Source of the DNA: Lineus longissimus
Taxonomy: Eukaryota; Nemertea; Pilidiophora; Heteronemertea; Lineidae
Assembly: GCF_910592395.1 (NCBI RefSeq)
Contig: NC_088325.1
Span: 2,883,501-2,947,500, forward strand
DNA: 64,000 nucleotides
Reading direction: 5' to 3'
Shown: positions 11,260 through 22,270 of the stretch, piece by piece
Position numbering within the stretch: position 1 is the first letter of the stretch
How the letters are laid out: the number at the start of each line of letters is the position of its first letter
Notes under the pieces: model-generated
The model's input: only the letters and a program-made list of their open reading frames with translations
Told to the model about the DNA's origin: nothing
The model's database searches: none
Program-made: the position numbers and the translations under genes

Positions 11260-12681
11260 CTAACCAACTGGCGTAAACCGCCTAGCGTATTTTAATGTCT
11301 TCTTACTCTGTCCTTTACTCATATCTTTAATTGTGTGTACTGGTGATAATAGAACGCTATTAGGTAGCATTACTAGTCTGCGTTCTTTTCGATATTTACG
11401 TTGTTTCCACGGTATCCCAATATGCCAATTACTGACCGAAACAATGGTCACCTTATTAATCTTTGTTACAGTTTTCAAAGGAGCCAGAGGAGAGCATATG
11501 TCTCTGATAAATGTTACACTGGAAAGTAAGTTTTTGTTTCTATGTGAAAATAAAATCGTTGATTCCTTTCGATAGTCCGAAAAGTGAAAAGTTTCTATAT
11601 ACGGGACCAACAACACTTCTAACCGCATTCTCGGCTGAGGAAAGACACGATATAGTGCAAGGAATCCTTTCTTTATCCTTTTATAGAATAAGATATGACC
11701 TTGTCGACTTACGAAATAATTTCCTTTGGCATTGCGTTCGAAACTTTGCCAATTATTCAGTTCAAAAAGTGCATTTTGCCCGCGTATCCAAGTTATATTA
11801 AAGATGGAGAGAAATGGACGACGATAGCTTCCTATGACAGTGCCACCTATTACAAATATTTTTTTCAAGCCAATCAGCAGGCCAAAAATACAATGTTTAG
11901 TTGAACATAGGTGATGACGAGGTAGGATTATTGTGTGAAAATGACGAGTTGATATATCAAACAACTTAAGTACAACCGTTTTGTATCCACTTTCCCGGCG
12001 CACGTAATAGAGAAGCCATAATTTTCCGTTGTAAATATTTCCAAACATCACACTAAAACGATAGGAAACAGACACATTATGAACGAGTGCATAAACATTC
12101 CTTTGTTTAGGTTGGTAGACAAGTATATTTCTTAAGGCATGAATATGTCCTCTATCATCTCGATGAACGAATAGTATTGAATTAGAATTGCCGTCAAACA
12201 TAAATAGCCTGGCTTCATATTTACTCCAAATGACTGATACGGGGGGTTTGAAAACGACTGGTTCAGAAACTCTGTACGTTTGGGTTCTTTTTTCCTGAAA
12301 GAGCAGTTGTTAAAGTGTAAGTAGATGAGCGCTGCACTGCTTTTCATTCTTGTTACCACAGTACAGTGAGCCTTTAACCAGGGACCCAGAAACTTCTGTA
12401 CGGAATGCCATATGGTATGATTTACTGCCACAATTAGTATCACATTTGACTTTGAGACGGATTTTAGCTTAACCACGATCGAGACTTGGCATGTGATAAA
12501 ACCTTGCCTCTAGTTGATACATAAGCCATCCTGTAGTAATCGTTACATCTTTCCTCTCCAAACATGTTGCCTTCTCACTGTGCCGTCGGCAAACATGGCC
12601 GCCATTATTCCCTCGGGTATTAATAGTTTTGCAACTTAGCACCAAAAAGCAAACAAATGCGCAATGACACCTCGACCGCAT
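11260..12681 (-). CDS. Family G copy 3: predicted secreted protein, two exons
   Basis: Exon 1 is 12681-12508 (58 codons), exon 2 is 12294-11260 (344 codons plus stop); the predicted product is 402 residues. The donor is GAG/GCAAGG, a GC donor where all other copies have GT. The acceptor is CTGCTCTTTCAG. The intron is 213 bp. Exon 1 carries the signal-like stretch and two cysteines in H-V-C-R and A-T-C-L-E. Exon 2 contains the L-F-M-F-D-G-N-S-N-S signature (D-D in most copies), an N-V-S sequon and N-I-T-W, and ends R-R-F-T-P-V-G. It groups with copies 5, 7 and 9. A GC-AG intron can splice, so I treat it as intact. Function unknown. Confidence 0.6.
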
Positions 12682-13950
12682 GTTTTTATCAGCAAAACTT
12701 GGCTGAATTATTTCTCGATCATGTGTAACCTTTTTGTAAAACCTGCTTTGGGTTGGGACCATTGTCAGTTATTGCCGAAAATGTACGAGACCACTATATC
12801 AAAGACAAGGCATGATCATGACCACTAGGCAGTATTAATCAACGTTGCATTAATTCATCCAACATCTTGACCAATCAAAGATCTGATTGGCTTTTTCAAA
12901 CAACAACATTTCAACATGAGAAAGCATCAGAACTATTTCTGTGAAGCCGAAATAGTGCCGATATTTTACAAATACATGTAATTCAATTTAACAAGTATTA
13001 TTGCCGGCTATTACTGTAGAAGAATAATAATAAAACACACCGTGGCAACACCTTGGATACTTTTATTGGATTTGTTAATTCGGGTTTTCCGTGAAGCAGG
13101 AAACCGCTTTACCACAAGTGGTCCGTTTCAGCCAATCGACTGCTCGGAGTCGAAAGTACACCCTGCTTTATGAAATTTGGTACTATATACTATATGTACT
13201 TCCTGTAATCATCTATGTGCCGTCGACGTAACCGCAATAGCTCACCTACCGATCCCGATGGCCCAGTTGACAAGGCGACCGCCTCATAGATTGAAGGTCG
13301 AGAAGTCACCGGTGACTATAGTTCACCGTGCTTTATGAATTGTGGTACTCTACTGCCTGAGGTGTCACCTTCTTGAGGGGCGAATGTGTTGAAAGGCACT
13401 GCTGCTCAAATGCGTTGTCGCAAGTGCTCAAATACCGAAGCTCGAGCAGTCGCTGGAGTCGAAGGTATACACCGTGCTTTATGAAATACGGCACTCTAAT
13501 ATCAAAACACTCTCCCTGGTTCAGGCAATGAGGCTACGCATCGCTTTATTATCAACAGAAACATAATGTGTTTTTCACGATGTTATATCCGATATCTCAC
13601 CTGCATCGATCAAGTGCGTATTAAAACTAAATGATGTATTTTTGGGGGAAAATGCCCTCTAGAAAAAACAAATTCAGGTTATTGTGTGTACCCCCCCCCC
13701 CCCCCCCGCGCCCCAAAAAAATGTACGGAGCGTTGACCCGAAATGTCATGAAAGTTGGAATTCTTTAAATTTTGCATCCAAATATCATCGATGGGTACTT
13801 GTAGTTTCAAAGATTGTGGTATTTCTTCTCTCTTGTAGTGAGGGAAACAAGAAATATAGTCCAAGTTTAATGTTGTCATTGCGACGAGTTGTAAATTCTT
13901 ATACATTTACAAACTTTCAAAAAATGACTTAAAAAAAGCTTAATACACAT
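12682..13950. repeat. G leader and S module, unit 3
   Basis: G leader to about 12860. The Q frame is absent here: a short AT-rich stretch joins directly to the S module at about 13060. A tRNA-like unit lies near 13245-13330 and its A-box is altered (GGCCCAGTTGACAAGG). A C-run at 13690-13707 precedes GCCCCAAAAAAATGTACGGAGCG, a motif shared by S modules. No gene seen. Confidence 0.55.
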
Positions 13951-13951
13951 T

Positions 13952-14710
13952 TTAAAATAATATTTTGCCATATGATACAAACCCTTCATAAATCATCAAG
14001 TCAACCGGTTTATATCCTCTTCTCCGGCGCACGCGGTGGAGCAGCCATAATTCCCCGTTGTGAATATCACTGAACATTTCAGTAAAACGAGAGGAAACAG
14101 ACACATTATGAACGAGTGCGTAAACATTCCTTTGTTCAGGTTGGTAGACAAGTATATTTCTTATGGCATGAACATGTCCTCTATCATGTCGATGAACAAA
14201 TAGTATCGAATTAGAATTGTCGTCAAACATAAACAGCCTGGCTTCATATTTACTCAAAATGACTGATACGGGGGGTTTGAAAACTACTGGTTCAGAAACT
14301 CTGTACGTTTGGGTGTTTTTTTCCTGAAAGAGCAGTTGTTAAAGTGTAAGTAGATGAGAGCTGCACTGCTTTTCATTCCTGTTACCACAGTACAGTGAGC
14401 ATTTAACCAGGGACCCAGATTTTTCTGTACGGAATGGTATATGGTATGATTTACTGCCACAATTAGTATCATATTTGACTTTGAGACAGATTTTACCTTA
14501 ACCACGATCGAGTTTTGGCATGTGATAAAACCTTACCTCCAGTTGATACATTAGCCATCCTGTAGTAAACGTTACATCCTCCCTCTCCAAACATGTTGCC
14601 TTCTCACTGTGCAGTCGACAAACATGGCCGCCATTATGCCCTGGGGTGTTAATAGTTTTGCAACTTAGCACCAAAAAGCAAACAAATGCGCAATGACACC
14701 TCGACCGCAT
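13952..14710 (-). pseudogene. Family G copy 4, 3'-truncated
   Basis: Exon 1 is complete (14710-14537, GAG/GTAAGG donor). Exon 2 starts normally at 14323 but homology stops near 14001, after the first third, where the sequence joins S-module DNA (ACAAACCCTTCATAAATC). The frame runs on to a stop at 13952 with about 20 unrelated residues. The whole C-terminal part is lost, together with the P1/P2 blocks of this unit, so a deletion between two units is likely. Confidence 0.75.
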
Positions 14711-15039
14711 GTTTTTATCAGCAAAACTTGGCTGAATTATTTCTCGATCATGTGTAACCTTCGTGTAAATCCTACTTTGGGTTGGGACCATTGTCAGTTA
14801 TTGCCGAAAATATACGAGACCACTATATTAAACACAGGGTATGATCATGACCACTTGGCAGTATTAATCAACGTTGCATTAATTCATCCAACATATTGAC
14901 CTAATTCAATCAAAGATCTGATTAGCTTTTTCAAACAACAACATTTCAACATGAGAGAGCATCAGAACTATTTCTGTGAAGCTGAAATAGTGCGGATATT
15001 TTACAAATAATGCAATTTTATAACAAGCGTTAATGCCGG

Positions 15040-15202
15040 TGTAGAAGTTTAAAATGTCCTAGGATAAAATGTCCGGGAACAAAGGATTCTATTATGCGCT
15101 GAGCTATTGACGGTCATTGCCTCTATAGAACCATATGCCATAATCTGTCAGAATACAATAGGCCCGGACACTTTTTCTAGGGGGACAGTTTTTACTTTTA
15201 CA
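15040..15202. mobile_element. 163-bp MITE-like insertion
   Basis: The other Q copies read straight through here. The insert begins TGTAGAAGTTTAAAATGTCC and ends GGACAGTTTTTACTTTTACA, an imperfect inverted pair. It is flanked by CCGG on both sides (15036-15039 and 15203-15206), a likely 4-bp target duplication. There is no coding capacity. Superfamily not determined. Confidence 0.75.
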
Positions 15203-15206
15203 CCGG

Positions 15207-15488
15207 CTATAAATGTACAAGAATTACAATAAAACACACCGTGGCAACACCTTGGATACTTTTATTGAATTTCCCAATTGTAAGCAACATATTGGCACTG
15301 ATCGTTCGGCCGGACAATTCATCTGGGTATTTCCGAGTATGATTAGGACAAGCGAACATTGCCGAAAGGGAGAGGACTAAACTGAATGGGAGACTGCCGT
15401 ACGAACGCACAAACTGAATCCAAACATGCTCGCTGCAGTGACAGCAAACACTCCACAAGTTGAACCTCTGTCCGAGATGCCACTTCAA
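15207..15488 (-). CDS. Family Q open frame, copy 2 (93 codons)
   Basis: Counterpart of 3602-3880, open for 93 codons. The MITE inserted just beyond its C-terminal end, so the last residues differ (I-V-I-L-V-H-L rather than I-I-I-L-L-Q). The N-H-T sequon and the C-H-C-S-E-H motif are kept. It lies in the same orientation as G copy 4 and about 500 bp upstream of it. Coding status uncertain. Confidence 0.3.
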   Translation of the reverse strand: MKWHLGQRFNLWSVCCHCSEHVWIQFVRSYGSLPFSLVLSLSAMFACPNHTRKYPDELSGRTISANMLLTIGKFNKSIQGVATVCFIVILVHL

Positions 15489-16780
15489 AGTTTATATTTC
15501 ATTCCTTTTTACTTCATTTTTGCCATCTATAGTCGATCCTTTTATCACTTGAATTACCCTGAAACAGCGTAGTAATTCAAATTACTATACCGGCTACTGG
15601 CCGCCGGATATTGACAATAGACCCGACGAAAATCTTTGTTGGTTGGTGAAATTAAGGGGCGAATGGTTTGAAAGCCGCTGCTGTACAGTTTTTTTTTGAA
15701 AATATTGCTAACGAATCTTAAAATTTCCTGCGTCATTATATCATGTGAAGAACGAAATCAACATGCAGAGGTTTAGAGTTTTTCTCACAATTTTTTCCCA
15801 TTTTTGGCCCACCCGGTATCATAACGAAGATGTTGTAGTATCTTCTCAAAACTCGTGAGTGCAAGGAAGGCAGTGGGAATCAAATTCTCCATTGAAAAGT
15901 CAGTAAGAAATAGCATTCGCATGGTATTGGGAGCCTACATGCAGTCGACGTAACCGCTCACATACCGATCCCGATGGCCCAGTGGCTCAGGCGTCCGCCT
16001 CAGAAATGGAAGGTCGAGCAGTCGTGAGAGTCGAAGGTACACCGTGCTTTATGAAATTTGGCACTGTATACATTCGGGTAATCACCTATATATACGCCGT
16101 CGACGAAACCGCAAAAGCCCACCTACCGATCCCGATCGCCCAGTGGTCTAGGGGACCGCCTCATAAATGGAAGGTCGAGCAGTCGTGGAAGTCGAAGGTA
16201 CACCGTGCTGAATGAAATGCGGCACTCTACTATTAAAACAATCTCCCTGGTTCAGGAAACGAGGCTACGCATCGCTTTAATTATTGATCAACAGAAACAT
16301 AATGTGTTTTTCACGATGTTTTATCCGATATCTCACATGAATCGATCAAGTGTGGATTGAAACTAAATGCTGTGTTTTTGGGAGACAATGCCGTCTAGAA
16401 AATTCAATGTTTTTTTCTCTCTTGTAGTGAGGGAAACAAGAAATACATACGAGTAGCCCAAGTTCAATATTGTCATTGCGACGAGTTGTAAATGCTTATA
16501 CATTTACAAACTTTCAAAAAATGACTTAAAAAAGCTTAATACACATTTTAAGATAATAAATTGCCGGAAGATACAAAACCTTCATAAATCGTCAAAAAGG
16601 TTTTAAAAACAAGAAATATGAATCCTCAAATGAACAACGTTTCCAGGGAAACCGATCGGCTCAACCTTTTCGACCAATTATCATTTGCAAAATGCATGGC
16701 CGTACCAATTTCATGTCAACAAATTCACTGAAAAAATGTTGTAAAATGATGACTTGATCCAATGGCCTCTTTCGGTAAAG
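15489..16780. repeat. S module, unit 4
   Basis: Two tRNA-like units occur near 15960-16050 and 16125-16210, the usual pair. A 77-codon frame runs through them (15982-16215), but this is just repeat read-through. The AT-rich end with GGAAACAAGAAATACATACG at about 16430 corresponds to the empty target site of the gypsy element at 33093. No gene seen. Confidence 0.55.
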
Positions 16781-16997
16781 GAACTCGTAATTATATTAGA
16801 ACCTCAGGGTAATATCCATGGAAATTAGCTGAATTAATCGACTTTGCCGTGCACATCAATCGTGCTGGCTGAATCATATAAATATATACTATTAACGTTG
16901 TGGCGGTGTGGTTCCAATTGTGTGCTCTCCCACTTCACACCATGTAAATAAGTTTTATAAGTGCGGGAGGGCGTGCGGTAAGGAAAATGGTCAACTT
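16781..16997 (+). promoter_or_regulatory. P1 block interrupted by a LINE, unit 4/5
   Basis: CATATAAATATATAC near 16875-16890, followed by the usual conserved sequence up to AGGAAAATGGTCAACTT, where the LINE begins. The block resumes at 19627. The ATG-GTAAGT pair seen in some units is degraded here (ATGTAAATAAGT). Confidence 0.5.
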
Positions 16998-17125
16998 ATT
17001 ATTATTATTAAAAAACACTTCTATAGCGCCCTATTCATAAAAGCAATACTCTAAGGCGCTTTACATTTAAAACATTCATTCATCACAGACATGACATACG
17101 AAATATAAAAACACAGCTCCGAAAG

Positions 17126-18881
17126 TTAAGAAATACTATAATGTTGTCTAAAAAGATGTGTCTTTAAACGACCCTTAAAAGATTGAACACTTGGTGATCC
17201 TCTGATCGTTACCGGCAGTGCATTCCACAGACCAGGAGCAACTTGTCCCAATGACCTCGAGCCGTATCTTTTAGTGCGAGTCCTTGGCACAGACAAGAGG
17301 CCCTGGTCCGCGGAACGCAACTGCCGGTTTAGCACATGCACATTGTACGATAAAGCATCAGCTTGAACTGAATACGTAAGTGGACAGGCAATAAGTGCAA
17401 CCCCTGAAGAACTGGTGTAATGTGATCACGCTTCTTTGCACCGGTTACAAGTCGGGCCGCTGTGTTCTGCACCTTTTGGAGTCTTTTCAAATGATTGTCA
17501 GCTATACCATACAGGAGGCTGTTGGCATAGTCCAGTCTGGAGATGACAGTAGCCTGGACAAGAGACTTGCATGCTGCATCTGTGAGGAATGGCTTAATGC
17601 GACTGATATTATGCATATGAAAGTGACAGACTCTTGACACATTGTTTACATGCTTTTCCATGGTGAGACCCGAATCCAGAAAAAAATACCTAGGATTTTT
17701 ACACAGGATGATGGTTTTACACTGCAGTTTCCAATTGTTATGTCAAGGTTCAGCTCTTTAACAATACTTTCAAGGTGTTTAGGAAAGAAGATGGCAAAGA
17801 CAGTCTTGACGTCATTTTGAGATAGACCATTTGCGATTAGCCACGGCTTTAACTCTCGGACGCATGATTCGATGGCCTGGATAGCAGACGATATATCCTT
17901 CACTCTGACAACTACGTAGTCTTGGCCATCGTCTGCGTAAAGGTGGTATCTCAGGTTGAACTTTCGCACAATGTCGCCGATAGGTTTGGTATACATGCAG
18001 TACAACTTTGGCCCAAAAACTGATCCCTGAGGGACGCCATACTTAATGGACCGCTGGTCAGACACATTATCGCCAATTCGAACCGACTGGACCCGCTCAG
18101 TCAAGTAAGACCGAAACCATGCAAGGGCCGCACCTTCTATACCAAAAGAATACTCCAACCGCTTCAGCAAGATGGTATGCTCAATGGTATCAAAAGCTGA
18201 TGACATATCTAACATCAATAGAAGAACGACATCACCCTTGTCTAACCCATCCATCACATCTGATTGAACTTTGATAAGTGCAGTCTCCGTGGAATGGTAG
18301 GGCCTATACGCAGACTGCAATTGATCATGAAGACAATGAGTGTTGAGGTGGTCGCTCAGCTGTGATGCAACTACTTTCTCCAACACTTTGGAAACAAAGG
18401 GAAGGTTGGAGACAGGTCTGCAATTTTTCAATTCTTCCTTCTCCCACCCTGGCTTCTTTGGGAGTGGCCGAATGTGTGCCGTTTTTAAGTCCGTTGGAAC
18501 ATCAGAGTTGGCTAAGGAGGAATTTACGATTGATGTTATGGATGGTAATACATGTAATTCATTTATACAGGATTTTAACAACCATGTTGGTATGGGGTCG
18601 AGATCACATGACTTGCTTGCCGATTTAAGGATAACTTTCTTCACCTCCACCTCTGACACTGCGGAGAAACTTGTAAACTTTGTACCAGCAAATGCAACAT
18701 CGCTGACAATTGGGTCAGGCAGGCTGGATGGAGAATGGGAATCCCGAAGGCTCGAACGGATGCGCTCAACTTTGTTCAGGTAAAAATCATTGAACCTATT
18801 AGCCAATGACCTTTGGCTGGTATGAGTGGGGAGCACAACATCTTTGGATTTTCCAAGGAGTTGTCCAGTAAGCCTAAACAC
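17126..18881 (-). pseudogene. LINE reverse transcriptase and C-terminal domain
   Basis: The main frame (18881-17646) carries the RT domain: a palm start L-D-M-S-S-A-F-D-T-I, then Y-G-V-P-Q-G-S-V-F-G-P, and the catalytic Y-A-D-D at about 17932-17943. A shift near 17690 in a run of A moves the reading into the frame of 17661-17329, which holds the thumb and C-terminal part (S-R-L-D-Y-A-N-S-L-L-Y-G, Q-N-T-A-A-R-L-V). A third frame, 17341-17126, gives the final R-Y-G-S-R-S-...-A-P-G-L-W-N-A-L-P. This arrangement is typical of CR1/L2-group proteins. Interrupted, not functional. Confidence 0.85.
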
Positions 18882-19622
18882 CGCCCCCTGATCGCGACCA
18901 CAATCCTCGACCTTAGTAGAAAATAATACTCTTTTTTACTCTCAACCAAAAGTCGATTGACACTGGCACATTGTTCACGAAAGATCTGATGGTCTACAGT
19001 TTGTCTCCATTTCCTCTCAAGTTTCCGTCGCTTCTGTTTAGCATCCCGAAGTGAATCCGTATACCAAGGAGCGTGTGGACGAAGTGAGATTGTCTTTGTT
19101 TGCTCAGGAGCGTGCTGATCCAAAGTGGCGGCAAGAAGTGAATTGTAATTGCTGACTTTTTCTGCTGTGGACCCCACCTCTAGAATTACGTTCTCACTGT
19201 TAGTGCTAAGGTCAGCTGCAAAGCTGGGGATGTCGATCGACCTCAACTTCCGGAAAGTGACCGACTTACGTGATGCGTCTGGCACAGAAGAAAAAACTCA
19301 GTGCGAAATGGACTGCAAAATGATCACCAGTAGGTTTTCCAAAGGATTTGCAGAAACCCGGGTCTGACACAGTTGGCGGACGGTGAAGAAACGAGTTATC
19401 CTCCCGCGTGATCACCACATCTAGCAATTGACCCCGATAGTGTGTCGGGTCCTTGACATGTTGCACCAGACCAGCAGCTTCCAATGAACTTCGAAAGACA
19501 GCCGCATTGGTACACTTGTCGTCATCTAGATGAAAATTTGTGTCACCCAAAATGAGCACAGGATCCTGGATGCGAATGTATCGGTCCAAGAAAGACGTCC
19601 ATTCCTCACAGAACGTCGACAC
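18776..19622 (-). pseudogene. LINE endonuclease fragment and linker
   Basis: Frame 19622-19266 carries the C-terminal half of an apurinic-type endonuclease: I-L-G-D-T-N-F-H and later G-D-H-F-A-V-H-F, equivalents of the GDFN and SDH motifs. A frame change near 19270 leads into 19285-18776, the linker with H-A-P-W-Y-T-D-S-L-R. The N-terminal catalytic part of the endonuclease is missing because of 5' truncation. Confidence 0.8.
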
Positions 19623-19626
19623 CTTT

Positions 19627-20097
19627 AACTTGACGTCATCAACCCGGTTATTCAGACCTCAAAACAGACGGGCAACTCCCGTTATGACCAGAGCTGCTGA
19701 TGCCAGATTTTATATGCACCCAGCGAAGATTTTTCAACAAGGCACCAGAAAATCTCTTTCAAAGTCAAGAAAGCACCTGACCACGAACGATTAGTGACTT
19801 CCTTCGGATCTCCGAACATTAACCAAGACATTGACATCTGACACATATCATTTGATTCAGTAAGGTAGATTTAGGCAAAAAGCAAGCTCGCATTCAAAGA
19901 TCGATAAAAACCACTTTGTTTACATTTGATTCGGGCGAAACCATGGTCATTTGAATAACTCCAATTAAGCAAATAGGCTGAATAAGTAATAAATGCGTTC
20001 CAAATCTTCCCTAAGTCCGAATGCAAGCATTTAAATTACGAGATACGATGGTTTCTTGCAGTACAAGAGGATTTATGAGACTTCATAGAACGTTCTG
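19627..20097 (+). promoter_or_regulatory. Continuation of P1 block, unit 5
   Basis: TGACGTCA, a perfect CRE palindrome, at 19631-19638. Then the conserved block (TTTTATATGCACCCAGCG, GACTTCCTTCGGATCTCCGAACATTAACC) up to the P2 TATA box. No gene seen. Confidence 0.45.
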
Positions 20098-20240
20098 TAT
20101 TGGGTGTATATAAATAATGACCCGATCGACTGTATGTGACTGTCTATGACTCTGCAGACAACTCGGCTAGACCTAAAGTATACTCTAGTCCGAGTAACCT
20201 CGACCCTATCCGCCGCAAAGCAGAGGGTCGAGGAAGCCTC
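20098..20240 (+). promoter_or_regulatory. P2 TATA box and hairpin, unit 5
   Basis: TATAAATA at 20109-20116; hairpin 20198-20233 with a perfect 10-bp stem. In this copy substitutions in the leader open a 102-codon frame (20136-20444) in a second reading frame, containing L-F-T-W-I-E-V-T-H-P-T-E-K. In other units the same frame is closed by stops before the hairpin. Confidence 0.45.
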
Positions 20241-20845
20241 GTTGGTTTACCCGAGGTGAACCATGCATTGTCAGTGCATTCAGTGGATGCACTGTCATAC
20301 CAAGCGCTCTGGTACTGCAGATTATTCACTTGGATCGAGGTTACCCATCCTACAGAAAAACACGTGGCCGGACACCGGAATCTTACGCCCCCAAATCGAG
20401 TTGATGGCGAGTTCATTACCGTCAAGTACTCGTCTCTGCAATGAGTGAATGGAGGAGACTGGTGAAAGAATCTAAGAATAATCTAGAACAGAAGAAAACT
20501 GAAATCACAAAGTTTGATGAATATTTATAGACTTTCCATTATGACCAACAGCCCTAATTCCTCAATCTATCATGTGCCACCTCCAATTCCCCGTGGCGCA
20601 GTTGGCATCTTTAGATTTCAGTTCCCACTATCAAGACCAACTCATACCAGTTCGCCCACACCAGTCTCTCTGGAGTCATGAATTCACAGCTTGTGAATTC
20701 TCAGTTCTAGTCTATGCTGCTGTTTGCCCTCGCAATTGATATAGCCTATAGGTCTTCGATGATTTAGTGTGATCTGCTTCCTCGGAAATCCAACTCGAAT
20801 GGTTTGACTAATTTCTGTGATGGCCAAACCTCTCGAAGCGTTTTG
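20241..20845. other. Spacer between P2 and G, unit 5
   Basis: Shared spacer with no stable open frame across units, apart from the end of the 102-codon frame at 20444. The minus-strand G stop codon lies at its right edge. Confidence 0.45.
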
Positions 20846-22270
20846 CTAACCAACTGGCGTAAACCGCCTAGCGTATTTTAATGTCTTCTTACTCTGTCCT
20901 TTACCCATATCTTTAATAGTTCGTACGGGTGATAATAGAACGCTATTAGGTAGCATTACTATTCTGCGTTCTCTTCGATATTTACTTCGTTTCCACGGTA
21001 TCCAAATATGCAAATTACTGACCGAAACATTGGTCAACTTATTAATCTTTGTAACAATTTTCAAAGGAGCCAGAGGAGAGCATATGTCTCTGATAAATGT
21101 TACACTGGAAAGTAAGTTTTTGTTTTTATGTGAAAATAAAAGCGTTGATGCCTTTCGATAGTTCGAAAAGCGGCAAAAATATTTATACGGGACCGACAAA
21201 ACTTCCAACCGCATTCTCGGTTTAGGGAAGACACGATAGAGTGCAGGGTGTCCATTCTTTATCCTTTTATAGAATATGATATGATCTTGTCGACTGACGA
21301 AATAACGTCCGTGGGCAATGCGTTCAAATGTTTGCCAATTATTCAGTTCAAAACGCGCATTCTGGCCGCGTATCCAAGTTATATTAAATATGGAGAGAAA
21401 TGGACGACGATAGCTTCCTTTGACAGTGCCAGCTATTACAAAGATGTTTTTCAAGACAATCGGCACGCAAAAAAGACAATTGTGTTTAATTGAACATGGG
21501 TGATGACGAGGTAGGATTATTGTGTGAAAATGACGAGTTGATATCTCAAACACCTTAAGTACAACCGGTTTGTATCCACTTTTCCGGCGCAAGTAACAGA
21601 GCAGCCATAATTTTCCGATGCGAATATATCCAAACACCGCACGAAAACGAGAGGAAACAGACACATTATGAACGAGAGCGTAAACATTCCTTCGTTCAGG
21701 TTGGTAGACAAGTATATTTCTTATGGCATGAACATGTCCTCTATCATCGCGATGAACAAATAGTATCGAATTAGAATTGTCGTCAAACATAAACAGCCTG
21801 GCTTCATATTTACTTATAATGACTGATACGGGGGGTTTGAAAACGACTGGTTCAGAAATTCGGTACGTGTGGGTTCTTTTTTCCTGAAAGGGCAGTTGTT
21901 AAAGTATAAGTAGATGAGAGCTGCACTGCTTTTCATTCCTGTTACCACAGTATAGTGAGCCTTTAACCAGGGACCCAGATCTTTCTGTACGGAATGCCAT
22001 ATGGTATGATTTACTGCCACAATTAGTATCATATTTGACTTTGAGACAGATTTTAGCTTAACCACGATCGAGTTTTGGCATGTGATAAAACCTTACCTCT
22101 AGTTGATACATAAGCCATCCTGTAGTAATCGCTACATCCTCCCTCTCGAAACATGATGCCTTCTCACTATGCATTCGGCAAACATGGCCGCCATCATGCT
22201 CTCGAGTATTGATAGTTTTGCAACTTAGCACCAAAAAGCAAACATATGCGCAATGACACCTCGACCGCAT
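20846..22270 (-). CDS. Family G copy 5: predicted secreted protein, two exons
   Basis: Exon 1 is 22270-22097 (58 codons) with a GAG/GTAAGG donor; exon 2 is 21883-20846 (345 codons plus stop) after CTGCCCTTTCAG. The product is 403 residues. Exon 1 differs in several residues from the others (A-Y-V-C-F, R-E-H-D-G-G, S-C-F-E-R-E-D), yet keeps both cysteines and the signal-like core. Exon 2 keeps the F-M-F-D-D-N-S-N-S signature, N-V-S and N-I-T-W. In the middle it has an extra residue (K-H-N-C-L-F) compared with copy 3. Function unknown; beta-rich character inferred. Confidence 0.6.

Larger units (their letters stand above)
16998..19626 (-). mobile_element. CR1/L2-like LINE, 5'-truncated
   Basis: Orientation is minus: the 3' end is at 16998 with an ATT/AAT microsatellite tail, preceded by a 3' UTR with AAGCGCCTTAGAG and GGGCGCTATAGAAG, a tail type common in CR1/L2-like LINEs. 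AACTT at 16993-16997 and 19627-19631 is the probable target duplication, and intact P1 paralogues give the empty site. The 5' end stops inside the endonuclease domain. The reading frame is broken at least twice, so the copy is dead. Confidence 0.85.

Noticed and set aside
13690-13707. Long C-run as a functional signal
   Set aside because: C-runs at this place vary in length between S modules and look like simple slippage tracts.
18340-18783. Plus-strand frames across the LINE
   Set aside because: They are antisense to the clear RT domain on the minus strand.
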